From the NCBI RefSeq assembly GCF_004797125.1, contig NZ_CP038810.1, positions 1,426,001 through 1,490,000 of the forward strand: 64,000 nucleotides of DNA, given 5' to 3'. A program made the translations under genes and the position numbers. The notes under the pieces are model-generated. The model was given only the letters and a program-made list of their open reading frames with translations, was not told where the DNA came from and did no database searches. This document shows positions 52,957 through 62,375 of the stretch, piece by piece (the stretch's first letter is position 1; every line of letters starts with the position of its first letter). The DNA is from Flavobacterium sangjuense. Its GTDB lineage: Bacteria; Bacteroidota; Bacteroidia; Flavobacteriales; Flavobacteriaceae.

Positions 52957-55935
52957 TTATTCTTTGACCACTTTTTCTACTTTACTTCCTTTATCTGAAG
53001 TTATTTTGAGGAAATAAACACCATTTGATTTACCTGAAATATCGAAAGAAACTTCATTACTATTAGCTAAATCAGTTTCTAATAATCTTCCCTGAATATC
53101 ATATAAGGATACCGATTGAATTGTAGAATTACTACTGATGTTGATTAATGAATGAGTCGGATTTGGATATACTTTCACACTGTTATCGAATTCGTGAATC
53201 GGATTGTTTAAGGTAGCGAAAGTCGTCTGCGCATCATTCGTGTTAATTGGGGCATTATAATCGAAATAGATTTTAGCTGTTTTGCTTACATAATCTCCGT
53301 TTACCAAACTGTTTTTTGATTTTATTTTGAATAACACATCGCCATGTCCACCAACCGGAGGCGTACCAGTTGCCGCAGCAAGTTGAATGTTTTGGAAAAC
53401 AAACTCGACAGTATTTCCTGTTATTTTTATGTATGACTGATGTGAGGTTCCTAAAACCTGTAACGAATTGATATCATATTTAGTAATGTCAATTACATCT
53501 TTTACCACCACATTTTCAGCAGCATAGTTTCCTGTATTTTCAAAGGTCACTCCATAGTGAAGGTATTTGCCAATTTCTGTCACAGGAAGTAAGTCGCCTT
53601 CAAAACAAATGATTGCATTCGGGTCATAAGAACCCACTACTGTTTGGTCTAAGGTAAATGCATTATCATCCCAGTTTTCATCTGTTGTTATATCAATAAA
53701 GGAAGTGAAAGTCAATATGTCTCCAATATTTGACGCTGGGCTTAGATTTAAAGTTATTAGCACGCTGCCACTTTGAAAAGGTTGCAAGCCCATGACGGTC
53801 CATGCTAAGTGCCCACTCGAAGTCGCAGTTGGTGTCACCGAGGAAGAAACAAAGTCCAGCAAGGTATCATTATAGCTAAAGTTAAGAAACACAGGAGAGG
53901 TTTGATTCCCTTTGTTTTTGTATGTCAGTTTATAAGTAGCATTAAATCCGGGACGAGCTGTGGTTAAGGGCTGAATGACCATTTCTACATCTCTGTGAAT
54001 ACCATTTGGCGCCAAACAGAAATTTTGTGTTATTGTGTGATTGAGATTATCAGCAAATGGAATTGTTGCAGTAACAGGACTGAAAGTAAACCACGTCGGA
54101 TTTTCAATCTGAGGTGTGATAGTGAAATTACCGTCCTGAGTATAAAACGAATAGTTACCGGTAGCGTTAGTAAAAGTATCGCCTGTATTCGTACCATCAT
54201 TAATGTTGATTTTGATAAGAGGCTGAGGTGCGTCACCGGCATCACAGCCATCGCCATTACCGTCAAAAATAATGTTACCGGTTATCGTATTAAAATTACC
54301 TCCCGGAACAAAAGAACAATACGAGGTAACTATAGTTGAAAATCCTTGTGAGATGAAAAGAGTTTGGTAATAATCGACTTCATCTTCATCGGCGCATACA
54401 AACTGAAGGTTAGGATTGGCAGAAATCATAGAAACAGCATTACAGACCCCACCATTTTTTATGTTTAAATAATTTAGCGTGTTGCTGTTGGAACATTGAA
54501 CACCACACAATACCGGATTATGGCTTAAGTCGAGTTCCGTAAATAAATTACCGTCGCAGTTTATGCTTGTAAGACCTGCAAAAGCGGAAACATCAATCGA
54601 AGTAAGATTGGTATAACGAACGTTCAAATCGACAATGCTGGTCAAACCTGTCATATTCAAAGAAGTAATTGGGGCAGCGGCACAATGAAAATTAACCAGA
54701 TTTGTACAATTCGATACATCAAGGCTTGTCATTGGGTTTGCGCCACAATTTAAATCTGTAAGCGCAGTATTATTCGATAAATCCAGAGTACTGAGATTAT
54801 TGTTTCGGCACGATAAATATTGTAAAAGCGGCGCTCCGGTAACATCTAAGCTGCTGATTTGATTTTGTTCGCACCAAACATTTCTGAGATTGGGTTTTCC
54901 ACTAAGGTCAAGCGTATTAATCCAATAATTGCCACCACAGAAAAGTCTTTCCAAAGCAGGGCAATTGCTAACGTTCAGGTTGTGTATCTGGTTGTATTGG
55001 CATTGAAAATCTCTAAGGTTTTGCAGTCCGCTTACATCAAGAGTCTCAATATTACAACCGGTAGGCGTATAAAATACTTCCAAATTCAGAAAGCTTTTAA
55101 TACCTTCAAAAGTAGTTGTAGCAATATTGATAGGATCTAGTCGATGAGCCAGTAAGGCTTCGGTTACCTGAATTTCACCATCACCATTTACATCCAAAAC
55201 CACCGGATTGGATGTAGCATCAGTGGCTATATTACCAAAGACTAATTCCCATTTGAAATTTGGATCAGGAATATAAACAATATCAGGATTAGTAACAATC
55301 AATTGAAATGAAACTATTGCAGAGCATCCGTTTACGTTTTGAACTCTGGCATAAATATTTTCCGGATTACTGCTATTTGTATAAGCAGCTTCATTAATGA
55401 TTTGATTTACCTGTGCCTGAGCGCTCGGCAAATCGTGATAATAAGCTATAGTTGTCCCTACATCACTCGTGATAATGTTATTCTGTGTTGTCAAATCAAA
55501 AGTAGCTTGCCCATCAAACGGAATATCAACATAGGTCATATTTGGTGGTGTATTGACTGTTGGTGTAGGCATGAATACCAATTCAAATGAAGTAATGGCA
55601 GGGATTGGATCTATAGGGTCAGTAACACGAACCCAAATGATTTGTCCAATTGGTATGATGTTCGCAAAAGCAGTTGGATTAGTAATTGGGTTGCCTCCAG
55701 TTTCTGCATCAGTTTGAGTTTCATGAAAAGTTACCGATAGGTTAGGGTTACCATTGATAATAATAGGTATATTAAGGGTCAAATCCCAAACTTCAAAATT
55801 GTCATTGTTGTAATCACACATTTGTAAAGGTGGCGGCGTGTTGATGACAGGCTGTGCAAAAGCAAGACCTGTTACAAATAATAAAAGCAGCGTAATTGTT
55901 CTCATGGGTTGGGAGATTATAGTATTGGTTTTCAT
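52957..55935 (-). CDS. T9SS-exported leucine-rich repeat protein
   Basis: A 992-residue predicted surface protein. Signal peptide (TITLLLLFVTGLAFAQ after Met 11). The first about 220 residues hold beta-rich Ig-like stretches (PPPLQMCDYNNDNFEVWDLTL). About 235-500 holds short leucine-rich repeats (NLEVFY..., LDLSGKPNLRNVWCEQNQISSLDVTGAPLLQYLSCRNNNLSTLDLSNN), then DUF11-type domains (PNGIHRDVEMVIQPLTTARPG, VGSYDPNAIICFEGDLLP) and a C-terminal sorting domain (VYPNPTHSLINISS...KVEKVVKE). Many LRRs carry Cys. The gene is 12 bp downstream of a LytTR regulator and likely in the same transcript. Confidence 0.85.
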   Translation of the reverse strand: MKTNTIISQPMRTITLLLLFVTGLAFAQPVINTPPPLQMCDYNNDNFEVWDLTLNIPIIINGNPNLSVTFHETQTDAETGGNPITNPTAFANIIPIGQIIWVRVTDPIDPIPAITSFELVFMPTPTVNTPPNMTYVDIPFDGQATFDLTTQNNIITSDVGTTIAYYHDLPSAQAQVNQIINEAAYTNSSNPENIYARVQNVNGCSAIVSFQLIVTNPDIVYIPDPNFKWELVFGNIATDATSNPVVLDVNGDGEIQVTEALLAHRLDPINIATTTFEGIKSFLNLEVFYTPTGCNIETLDVSGLQNLRDFQCQYNQIHNLNVSNCPALERLFCGGNYWINTLDLSGKPNLRNVWCEQNQISSLDVTGAPLLQYLSCRNNNLSTLDLSNNTALTDLNCGANPMTSLDVSNCTNLVNFHCAAAPITSLNMTGLTSIVDLNVRYTNLTSIDVSAFAGLTSINCDGNLFTELDLSHNPVLCGVQCSNSNTLNYLNIKNGGVCNAVSMISANPNLQFVCADEDEVDYYQTLFISQGFSTIVTSYCSFVPGGNFNTITGNIIFDGNGDGCDAGDAPQPLIKININDGTNTGDTFTNATGNYSFYTQDGNFTITPQIENPTWFTFSPVTATIPFADNLNHTITQNFCLAPNGIHRDVEMVIQPLTTARPGFNATYKLTYKNKGNQTSPVFLNFSYNDTLLDFVSSSVTPTATSSGHLAWTVMGLQPFQSGSVLITLNLSPASNIGDILTFTSFIDITTDENWDDNAFTLDQTVVGSYDPNAIICFEGDLLPVTEIGKYLHYGVTFENTGNYAAENVVVKDVIDITKYDINSLQVLGTSHQSYIKITGNTVEFVFQNIQLAAATGTPPVGGHGDVLFKIKSKNSLVNGDYVSKTAKIYFDYNAPINTNDAQTTFATLNNPIHEFDNSVKVYPNPTHSLINISSNSTIQSVSLYDIQGRLLETDLANSNEVSFDISGKSNGVYFLKITSDKGSKVEKVVKE

Positions 55936-55947
55936 GACATTGTTTTT

Positions 55948-56709
55948 TTAAAGTGCTTTAATCAGTTCCTGCAATTTATCTTTTTTGCTTTGCGCGATAG
56001 GGATGTTGGTATTATCAGCCATAATCACATAACCACCATCCGATTTTATATAGGATTTCAAATAGGAAAGATTAATCAAATGTGACTGATGAACCCTTTC
56101 AAATCCGTGTTCAGTAAGCAGTTCTTCATATTCCTTTAGCGTTCTCGATATTAATATGGGCTTATGATTTTTGATAAAAAACTCTGTATAATTTACTTTG
56201 GCTTCACACCGAATAATATCGGACACTTCAAAAAGATGAATGCCATCACTCGTTGACAACGCAATTCTCTTGAAATTATCTACTTTCTTTCGGATATTTT
56301 CCAAAAGCAAATCGATGTGTTCAAAGGAATTTGATTTGCTTGCCACTTGTTTTATTTTGTTGATGGTGTGCTGCAATTCCTCAGGATCAACAGGCTTTAA
56401 AATAAAATCCAAAGCCGAAAATTTAAACGCCTTAACTGCATACTGCTCATGCGCCGTGATAAAAACTATATGGGCATTAGTTTTACTGTTATTTATAGCA
56501 ATGCGTTCTAAAATATCAAAGCCAGTTCCGTCCGACAGATGAATATCAAGAAAGATGACTTGTGGTTTCAGTTTTTCAATGGAAACGATTCCGGTTTTTA
56601 CACTTTCGGCCTCACCAATAATGGCAATATCATCGGTATAGCGTTCCAATAGGGCTTTTAATCCTTTGCGAAGGTGCTTGTCGTCGTCTATTAAAATGGC
56701 GGTTATCAT
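55948..56709 (-). CDS. LytTR-family response regulator
   Basis: A 253-residue regulator: receiver domain with acceptor Asp55 in VIFLDIHLSDGTG and Lys105 in DFILKPVD, and a LytTR DNA-binding domain (about 150-250; HLFEVSDIIRCEAKVNYTEFFI, HQSHLINLSYLKSYIKSDGGYVIMADNTNIPIAQ). It should be phosphorylated by the TPR kinase encoded 3 bp upstream and bind direct repeats in promoters. Being between the kinase and the LRR gene, autoregulation of this operon is plausible. Confidence 0.92.
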   Translation of the reverse strand: MITAILIDDDKHLRKGLKALLERYTDDIAIIGEAESVKTGIVSIEKLKPQVIFLDIHLSDGTGFDILERIAINNSKTNAHIVFITAHEQYAVKAFKFSALDFILKPVDPEELQHTINKIKQVASKSNSFEHIDLLLENIRKKVDNFKRIALSTSDGIHLFEVSDIIRCEAKVNYTEFFIKNHKPILISRTLKEYEELLTEHGFERVHQSHLINLSYLKSYIKSDGGYVIMADNTNIPIAQSKKDKLQELIKAL

Positions 56710-56712
56710 AAG

Positions 56713-58647
56713 TTATGAAATATATTGTATTGGCAATAGCAATGTTACCTGTGTGCCTGTGATTTCGTTATTGGTTGTTAGTTCCTTAATCTCTATTTGT
56801 GCCGATTTGTTGGTGGTCGCTTCCATAATTTCCAGACGCTTTTTGGTAATTTCCAATGCCATTGATTTATGTGCGGTCACTGAGTTTTCTTTTAGTTGTT
56901 TGGATTGCGTTAATCCAATGCCATCGTCAGTAATGGTACAAATTAGCTGCCCATTTTTCACATCAAAATTAATTTCAATTTTTCCATTTCCTTCCTTTGG
57001 AACCATACCGTGAAGAATGGCATTTTCTACAAAAGGCTGTATCAATAATGGTGGCATTCCCATATTAAATTCTACTGCTTCGCTGGACGTTATTTTGAAA
57101 GTGAATTTTTGATGAAAACGCAATTGCTCCAATTCTAAATAATTTTGTAAGCTTTCAATTTCTTTGTCAATCGGAATGATAGCACCTTTGGAATATTCTA
57201 AAGTAAGCCGCATTAATTTTGAAAATTTAGACAAATATTTCAATGCCGAATCGGTGCCGTTTTGCACAATAAAACTCGAAATTGATCCCAAGCAATTGAA
57301 AACAAAATGCGGATTCATTTGCAGATGCAAGGCTTTCTGTTCATATTCGGCAACTTCTTTTTGCAGCGTCAAACGACGTTTTACCTGACGGCGGTTATAA
57401 ATAAGAAATACCAATCCGATTAATAATATTGCACCAAGTATACTAAAGATGGTAAATTGTGTTTGTCTTTTACCTTGTTCTGCCAAAAGTGCTTCTCTCT
57501 TTTTGTATTCATAGTTCATTTCAACCTGAACAAACTTTTTGTTATTTTCTTCATTGGTAATGCTGTCACGGGCAACAATATAATTTTTATAATGTTCTAA
57601 AGATTGCGCTGGCTGATTGAGTTGGCTGTACAAATCACTAAGCAGTTTTTCCGAATGAAAGGTTTGGTCAAGCACGCCAATTTCCTTGGCATAAGCCAAT
57701 GATTTGGTAGCATACGTCATCGCTTCATTATACTTCTTTTGATCAGAGTAAAGTTGGCCTAAATTATATAATGCCAAGGAAGCACCGAATTTATTCTGCA
57801 AGGACTCATACATTTCCAAAGCGCGATTGTAATAGCTCGTCGCCTGGCTGATGTCCTTTTGTTTTTTATAATAATCACCAAGATAGTTGTTTAGTAAGGC
57901 ATAACCACGAACGTTATTTATGGTTTTAAAATACTTTTCTGCTTTTTGGTAATATTGAAAAGCAGTTGCAGCATTGTTTTGTTCAAAGTAAATTACACCA
58001 ATATTCGTCAGCGTAACCGGAACGGTTTGTTCTCCGGTTTGTTCCTGAATTTTTAAGGACTTTTTAAAATATTCTAAAGCTTTATCATTGTTACCCTGAG
58101 ACTTGTAAACAACGCCTATGTTATTACAAACTTTTGAAATGCTGCCTTTTTGATCAATTTCCTGATAAATTTTTAGAGCTTTCTCATAGTTCTCCAGTGC
58201 TGCATAATAATTGCTTTCCTGTGAAAAAATGACTCCTAAACTGGCGTAACTTCTGGCAAGACCATTTTTATAACTCTTATTTCCGGTCTCAGCATCAAGC
58301 AGTTTGTGATAGATAAGTTGCGCTTTGCTAAATGCTTTCTTTGCATTTTTATATTCGCCTAAAATAATATGAACATTCCCCTGATTTATAGCTGCAGCGG
58401 CAAGTCCGTCATTGTATTGAATTTTTCGAGCTAATCCTTCCGCTTTTTTGGCATAATAAAGAGAAGAATCAACATAACTTTCTTTGAATTCAAAAGCCAG
58501 ATGATTATAAATATTCACTTTCGCCGTGTCAATTTTGGCAATGCGAATTACTCTTTTTAAGCTGTCTATAGTCTTATTTTGAGAATAAGTTGTTGTGGCG
58601 TGCACAATACAAAACAAGAAGATTGCTATTTTCAGAATTGTTTTCAA
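56713..58647 (-). CDS. TPR-containing LytS/YehU-type histidine kinase
   Basis: A 644-residue sensor. Signal peptide-like start (KTILKIAIFLFCIVHATTTYSQ), periplasmic TPR repeats (about 45-370; NIGVVYKSQGNNDKALEYFKKSLKI), one membrane helix (398-417), a short coiled coil, and a His_kinase domain with acceptor His447 in LHLQMNPHFVFNCLGSISSF and an ATPase part with PPLLIQPFVENAILHGMV and GNGKIEIN...DDGIGL. This layout is common in Bacteroidota and pairs with LytTR regulators. The periplasmic TPR ligand is unknown. It diverges from the GH13 gene with a 205-bp gap. Confidence 0.93.
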   Translation of the reverse strand: MKTILKIAIFLFCIVHATTTYSQNKTIDSLKRVIRIAKIDTAKVNIYNHLAFEFKESYVDSSLYYAKKAEGLARKIQYNDGLAAAAINQGNVHIILGEYKNAKKAFSKAQLIYHKLLDAETGNKSYKNGLARSYASLGVIFSQESNYYAALENYEKALKIYQEIDQKGSISKVCNNIGVVYKSQGNNDKALEYFKKSLKIQEQTGEQTVPVTLTNIGVIYFEQNNAATAFQYYQKAEKYFKTINNVRGYALLNNYLGDYYKKQKDISQATSYYNRALEMYESLQNKFGASLALYNLGQLYSDQKKYNEAMTYATKSLAYAKEIGVLDQTFHSEKLLSDLYSQLNQPAQSLEHYKNYIVARDSITNEENNKKFVQVEMNYEYKKREALLAEQGKRQTQFTIFSILGAILLIGLVFLIYNRRQVKRRLTLQKEVAEYEQKALHLQMNPHFVFNCLGSISSFIVQNGTDSALKYLSKFSKLMRLTLEYSKGAIIPIDKEIESLQNYLELEQLRFHQKFTFKITSSEAVEFNMGMPPLLIQPFVENAILHGMVPKEGNGKIEINFDVKNGQLICTITDDGIGLTQSKQLKENSVTAHKSMALEITKKRLEIMEATTNKSAQIEIKELTTNNEITGTQVTLLLPIQYIS

Positions 58648-58803
58648 GATGATGACAATTAAATTTCTAAAACAAATATAACCTAAGTTTTGGCTACAAA
58701 ATCAACCATTTTTTATTCTCGTTGTTTTAATTATTATTCATCTGCTTTAACTTATTATTCTAAAAAGTAACCTAATGCCACTGCTATAATTCAGCTATTT
58801 CCT

Positions 58804-58811
58804 TATATTTG
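58804..58811 (+). promoter_or_regulatory. Candidate -7 box (TATATTTG)
   Basis: Matches TAnnTTTG, 41 bp before the GH13 start. No upstream TTTG at the right distance was seen. Confidence 0.35.
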
Positions 58812-58852
58812 TTGTTACGACTTATTGAACCTATTTTAAGTCAGAAGTAAGT

Positions 58853-60724
58853 ATGAAAACAAGTTTAACATTTGCCGTAGTTATGAGTTGTGTTATAGCA
58901 AATACGACGATTGCTCAAAAAAAGACCACTATGCCTGCCAAATCCAAAGTAATTACCACACCTAAAAAAGATGTAGTTTATCAAGTTTTTACCCGCTTGT
59001 TCGGAAACAAAAATACCACAAACAAACCTTGGGGAACAATTGAAGAAAACGGAGTTGGGAAGTTCAATGATTTTACAGATAAAGCGTTACAGGAAATCAA
59101 GAAACTGGGCGTGACTTATATATGGTATACCGGAGTTCCGCATCATGATGTGATTAGAGATTATACCAAATATGGCATTTCCAATGATGATCCCGAAGTG
59201 GTAAAAGGCCGTGCCGGTTCTCCTTATGCGGTGAAGGATTATTATAATGTAAATCCGGATTTGGCGGTTAATCCAGCGAAGCGATTAGAAGAATTTGAAG
59301 CATTAATTGCCCGAACCCATAAGAATGGTTTAAAAGTCATTATCGATATAGTACCAAATCACATCGCCAGAAATTATCATAGTTTGAGTAATCCGAAAGG
59401 CGTTACCGATTTTGGTGCAGAAGATAATACTTCGGTTGAATATGCAAGAGATAATAATTTCTATTATATACCGGGCAAAGCGTTCGAAGTGCCAACTTCA
59501 CCAACATACAAACCTTTAAATGGCGAACAAAATCCGTTAATTGATGGCAAGTTTGCCGAGTTCCCGGCAAAATGGACAGGCAATGGTTCGCGCGAAGCAA
59601 AACCGGATATTAATGACTGGTATGAAACCGTAAAAGTAAATTACGGCATCAAACCTGATGGTTCAAAAGATTTTCCGGAATTGCCACAAGGATTTGACAA
59701 AAAAGACTGTAAAGCGCATTATGAGTTTTGGAAAGACAAAGATGTACCAAGTTCATGGAAAAAATTTCGTGATATTGCTTTGTATTGGACAGCAAAAGGC
59801 GTAGATGGTTTTCGTTATGATATGGCCGAAATGGTGCCTTATGAGTTTTGGAGTTATATGAATTCGGCTATAAAGATGAAGAATCCAAAAGCATTTTTAT
59901 TGGCTGAGGTTTATAATCCTAAAGAATACAGAAACTATATTAATCTTGGAAAAATGGATTATCTGTATGACAAAGTAGAAACTTATGATCATTTAAAATC
60001 GATAATACAAGGAGAAGCTTTACCTGAACCACTTTCGGAAATTCAGGAAGGCATGGCTGATATAGAGCACCATATGCTGCACTTTTTGGACAATCATGAT
60101 GAGCAGCGTTTGGCAAGCCCGGAATTTGCAGGAACTCCCGAGAAAGGGAAGCCAATGATGGTTGTATCGGCTACGATCAGTTCTTCACCAACGATGATTT
60201 ATTTCGGACAGGAAGTAGGCGAGGATGGAAAAGAAAATGCAGGTTTTGGAACTCATTCGCGTACTTCTATTTTTGATTATGTCGGCGTTCCACATCATCA
60301 ACGTTGGATGAATGGAGGTAAATTTGACGGCGGACAATTATCTAAAAGCGAAGCTGATTTACGTGATTTTTACAAACGCTTACTCAACTTTACATTATAT
60401 AGTGATGCCTTGACAGGTAAGTTCAAAGAAATACAAACTATCAACCGAAACGAAACCAAACGATATGATCCGGGAATGTATTCCTATGTGCGCTGGACAG
60501 CCAAAGAAAAACTGATTGTAGTAGTGAATTTCTCTTGGGTAACCACCAGTAATTTTGAGTTGAAAGTGCCGGAAGATGTTATTAAAATTTGGAATATCAA
60601 AGACGGATTGTACGATGTAAAAGACCAACTCTACGGAAGCACCGCACAGTTAAAAGTAACAGATGGCAAAGGAACTATACGGTTGAGTGTGAAGCCGAGC
60701 GAGAGTTTTATATTTAAGTTGTAA
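58853..60724 (+). CDS. Secreted GH13 alpha-amylase-type glycosidase
   Basis: A 623-residue enzyme with a signal peptide (KTSLTFAVVMSCVIANTTIAQ). The GH13 barrel shows region I DIVPNH (165-170), the nucleophile Asp323 in GFRYDMAE, acid/base Glu352 in LLAEVYN, and the third Asp416 in LDNHDEQR. The catalytic fold begins DVVYQVFTRLFGNKN. A C-terminal beta domain begins around residue 530 (MYSYVRWTAKEKLIVVVNFSW). It should cleave alpha-glucans, location periplasm or outside; no lipobox and no T9SS motif. Specificity is unknown. Confidence 0.92.
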   Translation: MKTSLTFAVVMSCVIANTTIAQKKTTMPAKSKVITTPKKDVVYQVFTRLFGNKNTTNKPWGTIEENGVGKFNDFTDKALQEIKKLGVTYIWYTGVPHHDVIRDYTKYGISNDDPEVVKGRAGSPYAVKDYYNVNPDLAVNPAKRLEEFEALIARTHKNGLKVIIDIVPNHIARNYHSLSNPKGVTDFGAEDNTSVEYARDNNFYYIPGKAFEVPTSPTYKPLNGEQNPLIDGKFAEFPAKWTGNGSREAKPDINDWYETVKVNYGIKPDGSKDFPELPQGFDKKDCKAHYEFWKDKDVPSSWKKFRDIALYWTAKGVDGFRYDMAEMVPYEFWSYMNSAIKMKNPKAFLLAEVYNPKEYRNYINLGKMDYLYDKVETYDHLKSIIQGEALPEPLSEIQEGMADIEHHMLHFLDNHDEQRLASPEFAGTPEKGKPMMVVSATISSSPTMIYFGQEVGEDGKENAGFGTHSRTSIFDYVGVPHHQRWMNGGKFDGGQLSKSEADLRDFYKRLLNFTLYSDALTGKFKEIQTINRNETKRYDPGMYSYVRWTAKEKLIVVVNFSWVTTSNFELKVPEDVIKIWNIKDGLYDVKDQLYGSTAQLKVTDGKGTIRLSVKPSESFIFKL

Positions 60725-60727
60725 TTT

Positions 60728-60766
60728 TTTACACCTGACAGGTTTTTCACATCTGTCAGGTGTAAA
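60728..60766. repeat. Palindromic hairpin of ACACCTGACAG type
   Basis: TTTACACCTGACAG pairs with CTGTCAGGTGTAAA around an 11-nt loop, a 14-bp stem. It sits between the convergent GH13 and DUF3788 genes and can act as a two-way terminator. The CACCTGACAGGT word also looks like a dispersed palindromic repeat. Confidence 0.75.
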
Positions 60767-60790
60767 CTAGTTATTTAGTTTTGCTCAAGT

Positions 60791-61207
60791 CTAATTCCTA
60801 ATTTTAATCTCAATCAATTTTTGGATGTCCTCAAGATTTGATTTATCTCTAACCTCAATCCTAATTCCTCTTCCTTCAGCATAAACCTTAGCTGCTTTAA
60901 GTTCTTGTTTTATAACTTCAGAAATATCACTTTCAAAAATCTGTTCAGTAGCTTTCTGTCCAAAAACAAATCCAGTTTTAAAGAAATTATCTCTCGGAAG
61001 TAAATAAATTAAAACCCTTTTAGCATCTTTTACTCTATAGCTCCACCCAAATTTTTCTCCTGAAAAATTCCATTCTGCTTTTGCATTAGGATAGTTTTTT
61101 ATGGCATATGCTTCAAAGTTTGTCCAAATATCGAATGTATTGCCTAAACCTTTTTTTAAATCATCTAATGTCGGCTCACTATTTTTGTCAATAAATATAC
61201 TTTTCAT
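60791..61207 (-). CDS. DUF3788 protein
   Basis: A 138-residue cytoplasmic protein. AEWNFSGEKFGWSYRVKDAKRVLIYLLPRDNFFKTGFVFGQKATEQIFESDIS and AKVYAEGRGIRIEVRDKSN are the DUF3788 pattern. Function unknown in this family. It stands alone, convergent with the GH13 gene. Confidence 0.78.
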   Translation of the reverse strand: MKSIFIDKNSEPTLDDLKKGLGNTFDIWTNFEAYAIKNYPNAKAEWNFSGEKFGWSYRVKDAKRVLIYLLPRDNFFKTGFVFGQKATEQIFESDISEVIKQELKAAKVYAEGRGIRIEVRDKSNLEDIQKLIEIKIRN

Positions 61208-61337
61208 TTTTGGTGTTTTTAAAACTTGATTTCGGTGGCAAGTTTTTTTTGGAATTTGTACTAATTTGGTTTAGCTGATATAGAAAAATAGTACAAAAAA
61301 TTTATAATATGAAAGAGGTTCAAACCCTTTTGGGATT

Positions 61338-61715
61338 CTATCCTTTGACATACGCCAGTTTTTCTGCCACTTTGCCTTCAACTATCTTAAAAACATCCAC
61401 ACCGCGCAAATGCCAGGGTTGTCCGTCTTTCATTTTGCGATAAATCCATCGGACTACACAGCGGTTTCCGGCTGCAAAAATATCTTCGGCTTCAAAATGA
61501 GCATCCGGACTGTTGGTAAAAAACTTTTCCCAGAATTCGCGCACCGCTGTAGCACCTTCCAAACGAGTACCATCAGGCATTGGTGCCGTATTTTCAAACA
61601 CACAATCTTCGGTCATTAAATTCATAACCGCTTCTACATCATGCTCGTTAAAGGCCGAATTGAAATTTTCTACTACACTAAGGGTTTCGGCTGTGTTTTT
61701 TTCATAATCATTCAT
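61338..61715 (-). CDS. SnoaL/NTF2-like protein
   Basis: A 125-residue protein of the NTF2-like fold: VVENFNSAFNEHDVEAVMNLMTEDCVFENTAPMPDGTRLEGATAVREFWEKFF, ending WHLRGVDVFKIVEGKVAEKLAYVKG. Usually small-molecule isomerases, hydrolases or binding proteins. It is 15 bp downstream of the membrane protein gene at 61731, probably one transcript. Confidence 0.82.
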   Translation of the reverse strand: MNDYEKNTAETLSVVENFNSAFNEHDVEAVMNLMTEDCVFENTAPMPDGTRLEGATAVREFWEKFFTNSPDAHFEAEDIFAAGNRCVVRWIYRKMKDGQPWHLRGVDVFKIVEGKVAEKLAYVKG

Positions 61716-61730
61716 TACAGTAGATTTTAG

Positions 61731-62294
61731 TTACTTTACACCTTTCTCTTTTACATACCAGGCAAACCACAAGGAGACCAGCGCCCAGCCTATAATCATG
61801 TCATATACTGTCGACTTAACATAGTGCCATGGGAAATCCCACCAGTTCATCTCGGTAAACGTACACTCCAACAGGACAAATAACGAGAAGCACATCGATA
61901 CGGCAAAGCGTTTTCCAAAAGTAGGGTAGCTGCCACTATACAATACAAAAGCTACCAAAAGGCAGGCAAGTAACGAATAGAGAAACCCTTTAGCCATCTG
62001 GCTTGAGTCCATGGCGTTCATTTTGGTGTGGTAAAATACCATTGCCCAAGGCTTGCCTACACTTTCGTTCATTATTTTTTCGGTTTCTGCTTCCGAATTG
62101 GGAGCATTCCAGTCCGCCGAAGGCATATAATAAACACCGTCCTGCGTAAGATTGGTGTTTAGGGTTTGCATGATAGCTCCCTGATTGGGAGTGTAAATGC
62201 TAAAATCGTTGTGGAATCCGCCCATCCACATAATGGTTTGAAAGACAAAGAAAATAAGCGCACCAACTAAACTTCCAATAACTACTTTTTTCAT
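61731..62294 (-). CDS. Four-helix membrane protein of unknown function
   Basis: A 187-residue protein with an N-terminal helix (VVIGSLVGALIFFVFQTIMWM), a periplasmic loop of about 65 residues (NLTQDGVYYMPSADWN), then three helices (GFLYSLLACLLVAFVLYSG, FAVSMCFSLFVLLECTF, TVYDMIIGWALVSLWFAWYV). No family recognised. Upstream of the NTF2-like gene on the same strand. Confidence 0.65.
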   Translation of the reverse strand: MKKVVIGSLVGALIFFVFQTIMWMGGFHNDFSIYTPNQGAIMQTLNTNLTQDGVYYMPSADWNAPNSEAETEKIMNESVGKPWAMVFYHTKMNAMDSSQMAKGFLYSLLACLLVAFVLYSGSYPTFGKRFAVSMCFSLFVLLECTFTEMNWWDFPWHYVKSTVYDMIIGWALVSLWFAWYVKEKGVK

Positions 62295-62343
62295 GATATG
62301 ATTATATTTAATGGTTAGTACTACTAAGATATGAAAAAAATAA

Positions 62344-62370
62344 AAAACCCTCTCATTATTGAAAGGGTTT
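62344..62370 (-). terminator. Hairpin terminator of purA
   Basis: AAACCCTCTC pairs with GAAAGGGTTT with one mismatch around ATTATT, with A upstream (T on the transcript), next to the purA stop at 62376. Confidence 0.75.
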
Positions 62371-62375
62371 CATCT

